From Parastagonospora avenae f. sp. tritici 18332-5 (taxonomy: Eukaryota; Ascomycota; Dothideomycetes; Pleosporales; Phaeosphaeriaceae), in NCBI GenBank assembly GCA_022559985.1, contig JAFJTR010000005.1, forward strand, positions 558,001 to 622,000: a DNA stretch of 64,000 nt. Reading direction: 5' to 3'. The position numbers were made by a program, and so were the translations under genes. Below are positions 22,464 through 34,136 of the stretch, one piece after another. Each line of letters starts with the position of its first letter. Positions within the stretch are counted from its first letter, which is position 1. Under the pieces are notes generated by a model that was not told the origin of the DNA, did no database searches, and worked only from the letters and a program-made list of their open reading frames with translations.

Positions 22464-23411
22464 GCGTCCCCTGGGCGTTGTTCCGTAGAGCAAAGCAAAA
22501 GTAAACACCACACGCGAAGGGCGACCTTGGGCGGACGATGAATGAGTTTAGGACTGGAGGTTTGGGAGGCCAAGACCATGCAGAAACAGCGAGGGACGGC
22601 CAGCGACTGTTGCTTTCTTTTCAGGGTGTAATTAAGTTATTGGGGAGAGTAGGGTTGTCATGGCCAGGGTTAGTAGCAGCGTGACTTGTGCACGCAAAGG
22701 TCCATGTATCAACAATCATGAATTCCGTATGTCATGCCTATGACTTTATCTCGCGGAGCCGCCCAATGTATGTGTCATCTGTTTGAAACGAACGATCTCA
22801 CTCCACACTTGCAATATCGCTGCGCGAATCCTCCACAATGGATGTGGATCTTGCTGGCCGGCTTGCGCATCGCAGTGTCTGCACCTCGGTGTCGCAACGT
22901 TGGCGCTCGTAATTAGTGCAGCGCTTTGTGGGCGAACGACTGGGCGTCTACTGTGTCAACACAGCGGTTTCGCCTCTAATTGGAAAACTAAACCTTCACT
23001 GGTATCTAGCAGACAGACAAATAACATGTTCGTTCAGTCTCACCATGCATGGTCGAAGCAATGGTCGCGAGCGCATTCATAAGCGAGATGCAATTGGGAA
23101 AGATGTCATGCACGGCGCGACTCAACGCGTGCCAGGCCCTTGGGTCAGCTCCACGGATTCTCGACCATGCGTCATACTGGCATACCCTGCATCTCTCAGC
23201 ATGACAATGGCCGTTATCAGGAGCGGCGGGCACATGCGGCTCTGGTTCGCGGGTTGCTGGAAGTAGTGGGGCAATTCCGCTTTCGGGGAGCACTGTTTGT
23301 GACTCGAACAATTTCTTGGGAGCCAGATTAAAGTCACCTTAGTAGCCACCCTCCTCTCCTCGCCAATCTTTCTCGACCTTCATACTCCCTCCCGCCTGAT
23401 AGCTTGTCATC
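22464..23411. other. spacer between VAP and asparagine synthetase
   Basis: 948 nt: the 3' end of the VAP gene and the promoter of the synthetase, both on the plus strand. No gene is seen. Confidence 0.5.
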
Positions 23412-25546
23412 ATGTGTGGTATCTTCGCTTGCTATAGGTATGCGACGCGCTCCGCACTTTGCAATTGCCCCTCCAATGCCCCTCCGCGATATTGTTGACA
23501 TGTTGCTGACGAGCACACAGGCACCCTGATGTGCAAAAGTTCAAGCCGACCGCCCTGAAAATGGGCAAGGCGTAAGTACAGCTCCTTTCGCGTCTTGTCT
23601 GGCTCAATTGACTCATCGCGAACAGTGTCCGACATCGGGGCCCGGATTGGAGTAAGCCAGCATTCGAAACGTATGCGCCGGGAGCAATCTGACTGAGGAA
23701 TTACAGGTGGTAACTGGGTCGCAAACGACACCAGTAAGTACTCGGAAGTAACTAGACGTGGTAATAGCGTTCTAACAATAGGCAGTCCTTGTCCACGAGC
23801 GTTTGAGTATCGTCGGTGTTGGTATGTGGTCACACGACAAACCAGAACCGGAGCGAAGACTTACACCAAGCAGACTCTGGCGCTCAGCCGCTTGTCAACG
23901 AGGACGAGACTGTCTCGCTGGCCGTCAATGGTGAAATCTACAACCACCGAGTCCTCCGCAAGGGCCTGAAGACGCCATACAACTTCAAGACACACTCAGA
24001 TTGCGAGGTCATCATTCCTCTGGTATGAATGAACCGTGGAACAAAGCTGGCGTAAAACTGACCCAAGCAGTATCTTGAACATGACATCGATGCGCCACGG
24101 AAACTCGACGGTATGTTCTCATGGGTACTCCACGACAAGAAGCAAGATCGCATTATTGCCGCAAGAGACCCCATTGGAATCACCACATTCTACATGGGCC
24201 GATCGAGCACAACACCTGGCGCGGTCTTCTTTGCGTCAGAGCTCAAGTGCCTACATCCTGTTTGCGACAACATCATTTCTTTTCCCCCAGGTCACGTCTA
24301 CGACTCAAACACCGACGAGCTGAAGCGATACTACGACCCCAAGTGGCTCGTCGAGCCTGAGAATATTCCCACTACACCCGTAGACTACAAGGAGCTGAGG
24401 GCATCATTTGAGCAATCAGTGCGAAAGCGCATGATGGCGGAAGTGCCCTTCGGCGTACTGCTCTCTGGTGGACTTGACTCTAGTCTGGTAGCTTCAATTG
24501 CGCAAAGGGAAACCCTGCGGTTGAACGAGGCGACAAGGAAACGGGCTGCTGAGACCAAGGGTGCGGTACACAACCAGGAGAGCCAGCTTGTGGGTATCGA
24601 TGACCAGAACGAGCTCCAGACGGACTTGCTGCTTGGTCAGCTCAACTCTTTCTCCATTGGTCTGCCCAACGCCCCAGACGCCATCGCAGCGCGTGAAGTG
24701 GCCGACTTCCTCGGAACCAAGCACCACACTTTCACCTTCACGATCGAAGACGGTCTCAACGCGCTGACAGATGTCATCTTCCACCTCGAGTCATTCGATG
24801 TCACCACAATCCGCGCCTCGACGCCTATGTTCTTGTTGGCGCGAAAGATCAAGGCCATGGGCGTCAAGATGGTGCTTTCAGGAGAGGGCAGTGACGAGAT
24901 CTTCGGCGGATATTTGTACTTCCACAACGCGCCTGACAAGGCCGCTTTCCACCAGGAATGCATCCGCCGAGTCAAGAACCTACATCTCGCGGATTGCCTG
25001 CGCGCCAACAAATCGACCTCCGCATGGGGAGTCGAGGCTCGCGTGCCCTTCCTCGATAAGAACTTCCTCAACGTCTCCATGAACATCGACCCAGCCGAGA
25101 AGCTGCACACCAAGGAGCGCATCGAGAAGTACATCATGCGCAAAGCCTTCGACACCACCGACGAGCCCGAGACGCAGCCATACTTGCCCGACCACATCCT
25201 CTGGAGACAGAAGGAGCAGTTCTCTGATGGTGTTGGATATGGGTGGATCGATGCGCTCAAGGACAACGCGGAGCTGCATGTCACGGATGAGATGATGAAG
25301 AACCCTAAGCCTGAATGGGGCAGCGATATTCCTGACTCCAAGGAGGCGTACTGGTATAGAACTATGTTCGACGAGCACTTCCCTAGCTACTGCGCAAGCA
25401 CCGTCATGCGATGGACGCCGACGTGGAGCAACCAGACGGATCCTTCTGGACGGTACGTTGATCTCATATTTCTTTTGTTTGTGTCAATACTAACGACGTC
25501 TAGTGCCATCGGTGTTCACGCGCAAAAGTACGACACCGCGAAATAA
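23412..25546 (+). CDS. asparagine synthetase (glutamine-hydrolysing)
   Basis: Makes asparagine from aspartate, glutamine and ATP (EC 6.3.5.4). Eight exons: 23412-23437, 23521-23571, 23626-23651, 23707-23733, 23786-23821, 23874-24022, 24071-25452 and 25504-25546; 579 residues, normal length. The N-terminal glutaminase domain starts MCGIFA with the catalytic Cys2, followed by VRHRGPDWSG, LVHERLSIVG and SLAVNGEIYNHRVLR. The synthetase domain has the PP-loop LLSGGLDSSL, and further GLPNAPDAIAAREVADFLGT, LSGEGSDEIFGGYLYFH and VEARVPFLDKNFL. All catalytic motifs are intact. The 5' third is split into five short exons of 26-51 nt while the rest is nearly uninterrupted. Exon 5 uses the acceptor GGCAG at 23785, since the nearer ATAG at 23781 breaks the frame. 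Confidence 0.97.
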
Positions 25547-25917
25547 GTTGGGCTGGAGCTTGACGGCACTCGAGTCGCATGCGGAGGATAATCGTATACC
25601 CATAATACTCTGCTAGATCCGGTGTAGACGGAGGAAGCGTCGTAGAATATAGAATCATTCCAACATCTCTTCTCGTGCGCGTAAATCATGATTCTCCATC
25701 TGTTCTGTGGTGATAACACAACCGCCTTGCTTTCTAACAAACACCATCTCACTCGCACACTCATCATCCCACCATCACAAGACACATCATCGCGCGATCA
25801 CTAAACCCAGCCTGTGGGATAATCATTCATGCATTCGTGGTATCCATACGCATACGCTCCCCGCAAATCCAAATCCAAATCCAATCGCCGCGCGCGCAAT
25901 CCTCCTCTCGTTGCCCC
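25547..25917. other. convergent 3' spacer, asparagine synthetase / ATX1
   Basis: 371 nt between two facing stop codons. It is C/A-rich near 25860-25920. No gene is seen. Confidence 0.5.
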
Positions 25918-26260
25918 CTAGATCGCCATCTCCTTCCCATCCGCCTCCCCGCTCTTCACTTTCTTGCCCGTCTTCTTGATCTTCTCCAGCACCGTCTCGT
26001 AGTCGAGGGAATCTGCGGCGACGATCTCGGCGGTTTGGGTTTCGAGGGATACGTTGTAGGACTCGACGCCTGGTTTGCGTTAGCGCTATGATATCTGAAT
26101 GTATAGTGGACTGGAGGGGCGAGGGTGGGATATAGTAGGGGAGGAGGGATTAGGGTGATGAGGGGTATATACCATCGAGTTTCTTGAGGACGCGCTCGAC
26201 GGCGCCGGAGCAGCCGCCGCAGGACATGCCGATGTTGAATTTGTAGGTGTGTGTGGACAT
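25918..26260 (-). CDS. ATX1: copper chaperone Atx1
   Basis: Cytosolic metallochaperone that hands Cu(I) to the Golgi copper ATPase Ccc2. Two exons, 26260-26173 and 26069-25918, joined by a 103-nt intron (GTATAT...GCTAAC...CAG); 79 residues, the usual size. It is a single heavy-metal-associated domain with the MxCxxC site M12-S-C14-G-G-C17 and a Lys-rich loop KIKKTGKKVK near the C-terminus that in yeast contacts the ATPase. It ends in a short tail of Gly/Glu/Asp. Convergent with asparagine synthetase and divergent from palA. The start ATG at 26260 is the only one upstream of the metal site. Confidence 0.95.
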
Positions 26261-26980
26261 TTTGAGTAGTGTGTTGTGATTTAGGTGGGTGTAAGTGTGA
26301 GGTACAGAGAAGTGGTCGGTAGAAAGTAGAAGGTAGATGCGGGGCGGGCGCTTTGTAATTCAAATATCGCGCAGCGTTGGTCAAGACCGTATGTGAATGT
26401 CAAGCGCAAGTGACAAGAACAAGTCAGATTAGGTATATATAGTGTGACGCGCCAACGAGACAAAGGCGTGATTGCGCAAGTTTCAAGGTGGTGGTGTAAT
26501 TCGGGCTAGATTGCTACATAGAGCCCCGCACAGTGCGGAGCCCGTGGAACTGGTTGCGCTGCACATATTGGTGGGCTACTTAAGCTTTTACAGATGCGAA
26601 ACGTGCTCATGGTCGGAGATGAAGATTAAGTGCGAAAGGACACGGTTGGTGCTGATACTTGTCACGTACCGCACTCCGGAGTGCTGATTGCGTGGGAGGA
26701 GATGTGGAGAGAATGCACGGCGTGGTGTCCGCGGCCGATAAACAAGATATTGCTGCGAGATTTCTCCGTCTGAGCCCTAATGTTTCTGTACCAAGCTTGT
26801 ACACAAGTTGTTCCGATCATGGCATTCTGGATGTGCAACGTGCTCGTGCCTGATCGCTGCTGCCCCACGCGCAAGACAGCAGGGGTCTAGCTGCGGGGTC
26901 CAAGCTGCTGTGCCGGTGACGTCTTTGCATCTTTTCACAAGCAGCTCTCACGGCGGATATACGCCAAATAATCTGTAGCG
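26261..26980. other. divergent promoter, ATX1 / palA
   Basis: 720 nt. TATATATA at 26434-26441 lies about 175 nt upstream of the ATX1 start and could be its TATA box. No gene is seen. Confidence 0.5.
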
Positions 26981-29597
26981 ATGGCTTCGTAAGTGCCACA
27001 ACGCCTGGCTCTCTATCTTCAACTAATCAGATGCACAGCAACATCCTCTTCCTGCCGTTCCGAAAGTCGCACTCCGTCAACCTCACCGACGCGATCAAAC
27101 AGTACATATCCTCCAAGTATGACCAGCATCCGGACATGTTCACGCAGGACCTGGAGAGGATCGAGAAGCTGCGTTCCCAGGCTACGCACGCCCAAGAACC
27201 CCACCCAAGCAATATCCCGAAGCTACAACAGTACGCGGCGCAGCTGATATGGCTGAGTGGAAAGTTCCCAGTCGATATTGGAGTCGAGTTTCCATGGTAT
27301 CCTGCGCTGGGATACAACACGAATCGGCCCACGTCCCGAAACAACCTCCGATTCGAGCTCGCCAATATCATGTTCAACCTCGCGGCCATGTACTCGCAGC
27401 TGGCCATGTCGTCGAACCGAAGCACACCAGACGGACTGAAGGTGGCAGCCAACAACTTCTGCATGGCAGCAGGTGTACTGGCCCATCTGCGGAACACAAT
27501 CTTACCGGAGCTCCGAACCGAGCCTCCAGAGGATATGGATGTCATGACGCTTGAATCGCTGGAGAAGCTCATGCTCGCGCAGGGCCAGGAATGCTTCTGG
27601 CAGAAGGCTGTCAAGGATGGCTTGAAGGATGCGACGATCGCTAAGTTGGCTGCACGCGTGTCCGACCTCTACGATGAAGCGAGGGAAGCGGGCATTCAGT
27701 CGGATGCCATCAGCAGCGAGTGGATACACCATATGAACGCAAAGCACCACCACTTTGCTGCGGCCGCGCAGTACCGGGCGGCGTGTGACAGCTTGGAGAA
27801 GCGGAAATACGGAGAGGAAGTTGCACGGCTGCGGGATAGTCTCTTGTGCGTCAACGAGGCGCTCAAGGAACAGCGCTACATCAACAAGCTTGTACTTGCG
27901 GATTTGAACGGTTTGAAGAACCGCGTGTCGGAAGACTTGAAGCGTGCGGAGAAGGACAACGATATGATCTACCTCTTGCCAGTGACGCCGAAGGCTGAGC
28001 TCAAGATACTGGACCGCGCCAGTATGGTCGTATCAAGAATACCGAAGGAGGTGGCAGAATCCAACTCAATGTTGGGCGAGTGCGGAGAACTAGGACCCGC
28101 ATTGTTCTCGAAACTCGTCCCTTACTCTGTACATCTCGCAGCGAGTATCTACGTGGACCGTCGCGATCGACTGGTCAACAACACAATCGTCGAGGAACTG
28201 GAGGGGCTCACAACCCAAATACACGAAGTGCTGCGAAGTTTGAATCTTCCAGGGTCGCTTCAGGCGTTGGAGAAGCCTCTGGGCCTGCCGCCAGGTCTCA
28301 GTGCTCACGCAGAGGAAATTCGACAACAAGACGGCATCAACAGGTTGCTACGATCTATGGAAGACACGAAGAAGCTCATGTATAGCGACCAGGCCATCTA
28401 TCATGAAGGCGTTGATATTCTCAAAACCGAAGCGAATGACGATGAAGGTGCGCGGAGAAAGTATGGCACCGAACTCTGGACACGCGCAGCAGCCGAGAAA
28501 GCAGCGCCGAAGCTTTACGCCCAAATCAACGAAATCGACGGTTACTTCAAAGCAGCGACGAACAGCGATAACATCGTGAAGACTAAGCTGAAGGAGAACG
28601 AGTACTTCATACAGCTTCTGAGCGGACCGGATCACGATCTTGAGAACTACGTGCCTAGCGGTCGAAGGCCCGCGATCACTGGCGATGTAGAGCGAGAGGC
28701 TGGCAAACTACGAGGCTGCTTCAACGAGGTGAGCCGGCTAGAGAGCAGAAGGCGGCGCAAGGTCGAATCTCTCAGGACCAAGGCGAAACAAGATGACATC
28801 AGTAAGTGCAATGCTTTCCCATGCTTATGACATGCTTACGTCCCACTAGATCCCGAACTGCTTCGAGAAGCTGCTCGCTTAGAGCGGGAGTACCCTATGC
28901 AGACCATCGAGGCGGTGCAGTTCGAAAGCCTCTTCGATAAGCGACTGCAGATGTACGATGCTGACCAAGACATGGTTCAAGAGGAAGAGAAGGAGCAAGC
29001 AGACGCCATCAAGCGGTTACAAGACGCCAACGCTGCTTTCCTCGTCGCTCGTCGTGGCGACCAATCAACAAAGAAGCGCGAACAGGCGCTGCAGAACCTG
29101 GAGAATGCTTACTTCAAGTACAAGGAGATCATTTCGAATCTCGATGTCGGGCGGAAGTTCTACAATGATCTTGCGAAGATCGTCAGTCGGTTTAGAGACG
29201 ACGCGCGGAGCTTTGCGTATCAGCGGAAGTCCGAGGCTTCGCAGATCGAGGCGTAAGTTCAAACGGCCCTTTTCATGTGTAGTCGTGACTGACCATACCC
29301 AGTGACCTCGCAACTAGGATGAGTTCTCTGAGTCTTCAGCAAGCAAATTCGAGCTCTCTACAGCAACAGCGGCAAGCGGATGCGCAGAATCCACAGTACG
29401 GCGCAGAAGCGCATGCTGATGCACCTTTGACTGCACCAACACCTACGAGAGCTGCTCCTCCTCCATCTGGCATGTGGACGCCAGAAGTAGGTATTCGCTT
29501 TGGTGGCGTGCCGACAGCATCTGGGAACGCAAGACCGTCAAACGGCCCGGCACAAGATGGCCGATGGGATCCCACACAGGGACTAAAGTTTGGATAA
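26981..29597 (+). CDS. palA: PalA/Rim20, BRO1-domain pH-response regulator
   Basis: Alix-type scaffold of the ambient pH pathway: it binds ESCRT-III (Snf7/Vps32) through BRO1 and the YPxL motifs of PacC/Rim101. Exons are 26981-26988 (8 nt), 27039-28801, 28850-29252 and 29303-29597; 822 residues, close to the Aspergillus protein. BRO1 occupies about 3-385 (MASNILFLPFRKSHSVNLTD; WYPALGYNTN; LRFELANIMFNLAAMYSQLA). The coiled V domain runs to about 720 (YPMQTIEAVQFESLFDKRLQ). The Pro-rich tail has two related closing motifs, MWTPEVGIRFGG and RWDPTQGLKFG, the second being the last residues. The 8-nt first exon (ATGGCTTC) is chosen because it gives the MASNILFLPF start of the family; the only nearer ATG would lose it. 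It lies next to the CrzA-like gene, also on the plus strand. Confidence 0.95.
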
Positions 29598-30927
29598 GAT
29601 TCCGAGAAGCAAGAATGGCATTATGCATCATAGCGTGGCGTAGGATAGATACCAGTATCTGAACATGATTTGGATGAGCAGCGGTAATAATGCATATGCA
29701 TGAGCTATTCTTGTTGCCACGCAATGCATTACACTGACAGAGGAATTCCCGATTCCCCAAACATGGGAATTATGGTGGGTTTACGTATACTGGCAGTCTG
29801 CCTTGCGTGGACATGTGCAGTGCGCCTCGCGACATTCGACGTTCGTGGCTGTGCAGACCGTCCCACATCACCGTCGCCGTTGATCAATTCAACCGCACCG
29901 CTTGGTACTTTACGCCCGGAAGCTTCTGTGACGAATCCTTCCGACTATTGATAGCCAGCAGACTTGCAAAGGTGTTGGGTTCCACAGCTCTGGAAATAAA
30001 AGTCGTGGGGGGTAGTGTTGGGTTGGTGTTCGGTCGGACATGTAATGACTTTCACACCACAAAGTCGCTCCACTGGTCGGCTACCTAGGTAGCAAATGAG
30101 GGCCCGGCACCGGCTTTGTGACAGCTCGGCATAACTGGAGGAAGACTGCAGACGTACAATTTGCCCTATCCGCCAATTGCTCGCCGTCTTGTATCACATT
30201 ACCCGCCGTCCAGGCGCGCAATTTGACTTCCCTATAAGGCTGGGGCGCAGCAGCTCGCCGTTGTTGTTCGCAAAGACGTAACTTACCCGTGGACCGTTCC
30301 GTACCGCCTCAGGCACCAGCATTCACAAGCTCGCTGCTCGAATTAGGGTTCAGCGCTGCACCTAGTTAGCATCACGAGATCGCATTTAGATCAAGGTAGC
30401 CCGGAGTAACTTTGCGCACAATCGCTATTGTCCACCTGCTGTTCCTGCAGGGTCGCGCACTGTTTCGAGCTGCCGTCAACCTTCATTGTTCGAGGCCGAG
30501 CTTGGTCGCATCCCACATCACATCAGCGCAGTCGCTCCAAAGCGGCACCCTTGCACTGATCGTTTCACAACTATCCAGCACTCGAAGCAGCCTACACGTC
30601 GAAGCGAGCGAGTACAGTGCAGGCGGGTCAGCGCTTGTGTTATTTCGGGATATTCAGGTTGTCCTCAGCACCGCCCACCAAGCAGCATACCCGCACCGAA
30701 GAACACACCTACACAGCCTCCTTTGCCCACCAGCCTCAGCAACCGTCTCTGCCAGGAACGCTGTTTGTTGACGTACGCCGTCCTGTCCAGTCACCGCGCC
30801 GCATCAGGCGGGCAGAGCCACTTTCAAGGCGTCCCGCGGCTGATCTAGCGCCCATCCCTCCAGGGCTCCCTCAGACCTACTCTGCGCTCTGCGATCTGAT
30901 CTGGTTTCTACAATTAGAACACCCACC
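29598..30927. other. long upstream region of the crzA-like gene
   Basis: 1.33 kb. The first part holds the palA 3' end. 30400-30927 is C-rich with no clear gene and probably is a long 5' leader. A perfect 14-bp palindrome is at 30080-30093. Confidence 0.5.
30080..30093. promoter_or_regulatory. perfect 14-bp palindrome GCTACCTAGGTAGC
   Basis: Exact self-complementary site about 840 nt upstream of the crzA-like start. A dimeric regulator site is possible; no factor can be named from sequence. Confidence 0.4.
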
Positions 30928-33130
30928 ATGGATATACAACGCGGCCGCTCTCCCTCTGCGGGTTCGCACACTAACAACATAAGGAGCTCGCCCTCTCCCC
31001 ACGCTTTTCCAAACAACCTGTCCCCATACGACCCCTCTATCCACCCCACATCGAGCTTCCCAGCAACCTCGTCGGGCTTCGACAGCAACCAGTTCCTGGC
31101 CACCACGCAGGCGCAGCAGTTTGCGCAGCAGGGACTCGACCAGAGCTTCTTACAGGCCAACCCCAACCTGTCGCAGCACAACACGCCGCAGTTCAGGCCC
31201 CAAGGCAACGACCTCCAGCCCGACCACCTCAACATCGCAAACACGTCCAGTCCCGACTTCAACAGCTTTTTTGCGGGCAGCGACCTCACCCAGACCAACG
31301 CGCTCAACCCCACATACCTCGGCAGCACCCTCGACCCGCAGCTGCTGGAGTCGCAGCAGCAGCAGAACCAATCCATCAATCCAAACGACTTGATGAACCA
31401 GATGGCGGCGACACAATCGCATACCCCCACCCCACCGCACCTGCTGCCCACGATGAACAATCACCAGAACCCGAGCCCCCACGCCTCGCCGAACATGAAC
31501 CAGGGCGCGTTCCCCTCACCGGGACACTCGCGTCACGCTTCGCTAGATCCTAGTGCCGCGTACGGCCCGCCTCAGGGCAGTGAATGGGGGAACATGGCCA
31601 ACTTCCGCGGCCACAGGAGAGCGCCCAGTGAGACTTACTCGGACGTTTCTTCCGCCCACGCGTCACCGTACCTCACTCAGCAGGATAGCTTCGAGGACAA
31701 CCAGCCTTCACCTCTGCTCCACGCGCAGAACGACCCACAGCTGTTCCAAGATCCAGTCATGCAGTTCGGGCAATTCACGCTCAATGACGGCACCTCGCAC
31801 ATCAGCCCGGGCCACAGTCCTCACCTGTCCCCGCGTTTGATCCCGCAGCAACAGCAGCAGCAGCAGGCGCTCCCGCAATTCCAACCTGGTAGCTTTGGCT
31901 TGGACCCGAATATGAACAACCAATTCGGGCAGCAGGGAATGGGCGTGTATCCCAATTCCGGTCCTGAGCCGTTTCCTTCTCTGAACCAAGGCATCCCAGA
32001 GTTTGGCCAAGCTGATGCCATGTCACCGCCGGAAATCAACATCGACTTTGCTCCCCCTTCGCGACAGGCCAGCTTCGAGCCTCCCAAGCCCGAGCACCAG
32101 GCAGATGCTTTGAGCCCGCCCGATCGATGTAAGTACACGCACGCGACAGTTGAAGGAGTCTGCTAATCATGACACAGCGCGGAGTCGCAATCGTATACGC
32201 GCAAAGTCTGATCCGTTCAGCAGCGCCAGCTCGCGTGCTTCCACTCCCGGCTCAGACGTACATCGGTCCTTGTCACCAAGTGCCGCCAAATCTCGCTCCC
32301 CTTCACCTTCCAACAAGTCATCACGCCGATCGTCGACTAGCAGTGTACCGAACCGCGATTACATCCTCGACCTCGCAGACCCGAGCCGACCTGCTCCAGC
32401 GGACGGTTCAAATCCCAAGCGTACACAAAAGCACCCAGCAACCTTCCAGTGTACTTTGTGTCCGAAGCGCTTCACCCGCGCCTACAACCTCAGGTCGCAT
32501 CTGCGCACGCACACAGACGAGCGCCCCTTCGTCTGCAGCGTGTGCGGCAAGGCATTCGCGCGCCAGCACGACCGCAAGCGCCACGAAGGCCTGCACTCCG
32601 GCGAGAAGAAGTTCGTCTGCCGCGGCAACCTCAAAGACGGCAACCACTGGGGCTGCGGGCGACGCTTCGCCCGCGCCGACGCTCTCGGCCGCCATTTCCG
32701 CTCTGAAGCTGGCCGCGTCTGCATCCGCCCTCTGCTCGAGGAAGAAGCGCAAGAAAAAGGCGGCTGGGACGGCCAGCAGCAGATGGCCAACGGCACGGGT
32801 ATGTTCCAGCAAATGCCTGCGCAGAACTACGGCCCTGGCATGATGTCGCAGCCTGGCTTCGAGGCGTTCCCCCAGGCCGGTATGTCCCAGGCTCCAGCGC
32901 AGTTCTTGCCCGCTGCACTGCTGGCGCAATACCCCGCGCTCGCGGGCATCCAGTGGGATCAGCTGCCGCCGGGCAACCCCGAGGAGATAGAGGGCGATAT
33001 CAGCGGGCGCAGTAGCTTCGATGCGTCGAGTGGCGGCGAGTACTTTGAGGACGAGAGCGACTATCAGGGCCAGCAGCCTGTTTATGCTGGGAATGAGGGT
33101 GGGTGGGCGAGTGATCAAGGCTATCACTAG
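30928..33130 (+). CDS. crzA: CrzA/Crz1-like C2H2 calcium-response transcription factor
   Basis: Transcription factor that, in the family, is dephosphorylated by calcineurin and enters the nucleus on calcium stress. Exons 30928-32128 and 32178-33130 (49-nt intron, GTAAGT, TGCTAAT, CACAG); 717 residues. The long N-terminal part is Gln/Ser/Pro/Asn-rich with a poly-Gln run and Ser-Pro rich stretches suited to phosphoregulation. PEINID at residues 368-373 fits the PxIxI(T) calcineurin docking pattern. Classical fingers are CTLCPKRFTRAYNLRSHLRT H (about 492-512) and CSVCGKAFARQHDRKRHEGL H (about 520-540). A third, atypical finger follows in WGCGRRFARADALGRHFRSE with Cys further along, as in Crz1 proteins. 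The C-terminus is Gln/Pro/Gly-rich. DNA target and calcineurin control are inferred from the family. Confidence 0.92.
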
Positions 33131-33580
33131 TTCGTCGTCCCTTCTTCCCTCATGATGCTTTTTTCACGCTTTCACGACTAAGACTGTTCGACTAGGTCGC
33201 TTGATGTTTTTTCTTCTGGATACCACTTTCACTGTTTATGATGGATGGATGCAAGCGAGTTTGACTTTTGTAGGGTTATGATACCCCGGATTGGGAGCTT
33301 TGGGTGGTATACGCATTGAGGCGGTGTCTGGCAATGGCTGCTGGGGGTTTGACTTAGATGATAGAGTATGATGGCATGGCAATGATAAAGCTATCAGTTT
33401 GAAAGTACCCTTCAAGATTTGTTCATGTTGATGATGTGCTGGGCTGTGTGAAGAAGACTATGAGGCATGTGAAGTGTGGAATTGCGAATATTGGTGTTGA
33501 GTGAACATATCCAGATCCAAATCTTGCCTTTCACCGGAGCAATTCTGATGAAAGATCCCCAGTTTGAAGGAGTGTGGAGA

Positions 33581-33610
33581 GCAACTTTCCCCCATCACTA
33601 GGAAAGTTGC
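33581..33610. repeat. perfect 10-bp inverted repeat, 10-nt loop
   Basis: GCAACTTTCC at 33581-33590 and its exact complement GGAAAGTTGC at 33601-33610. A diverged second version of the stem-loop sequence (CTTCCCATGACTAGGCCTGG) follows at about 33630-33650. Confidence 0.7.
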
Positions 33611-33780
33611 CATGTTGAGGTAACAAGCCTTCCCATGACTAGGCCTGGCAACGTTCCTTCTGGCCAGTCATCAGTCTTGCTCTGCTGGAGTCTGCGTTCC
33701 TCTGGTTTTTCTCTTTTCACTTTGTAGGTAGAGAAAAATTTATTACAAAGACCTGTTATGTCGGCTGAATAGGATTCGCT

Positions 33781-33912
33781 CTTAAAAGAAGCGGGTCAAG
33801 TCAGTTACTCATTGAACAAGAATTATTGATTATTGAGGGGCTTGATGAAAGAGGCGGGTCAAGTCAGGTACCCATCGGTTAAAAATCGTCGGCTGTGAAG
33901 GGGCTTGATGAT
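33781..33912 (+). repeat. imperfect tandem repeat of about 60-62 nt
   Basis: Unit 1 at 33781-33840 and unit 2 at 33841-33902 share GCGGGTCAAGTCAG(T/G)TAC and end in GGGG. The start of a third unit (CTTGATGA) is visible at 33903. It lies just downstream of the tRNA 3' end. Confidence 0.65.
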
Positions 33913-34136
33913 GTGCATTACCTACTGGTCTGTTGTTCGAACAAAAAGTTTGTATTCTGTTCAAGTAGATTCGAACAAAGAGGGGATGGCTCTAAACAGT
34001 CTCCCTCTCTCACCACGTCACTCCCACCGCCCAAATACCATCGTCTATGTATCCAGCACCCTCCCACTAGTCCCCAATCTTTTTCCCGGGCGCAAAAAGA
34101 AACGCAGAAAGGCAGCACAGAGCCGCAAAAACGATG

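Larger units (their letters stand above)
33131..34136. other. gene-free stretch with repeats downstream of crzA
   Basis: About 1 kb with no gene. It holds the crzA 3' end, a 10-bp hairpin (33581-33610) and an imperfect tandem duplication (33781-33910). Confidence 0.5.
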
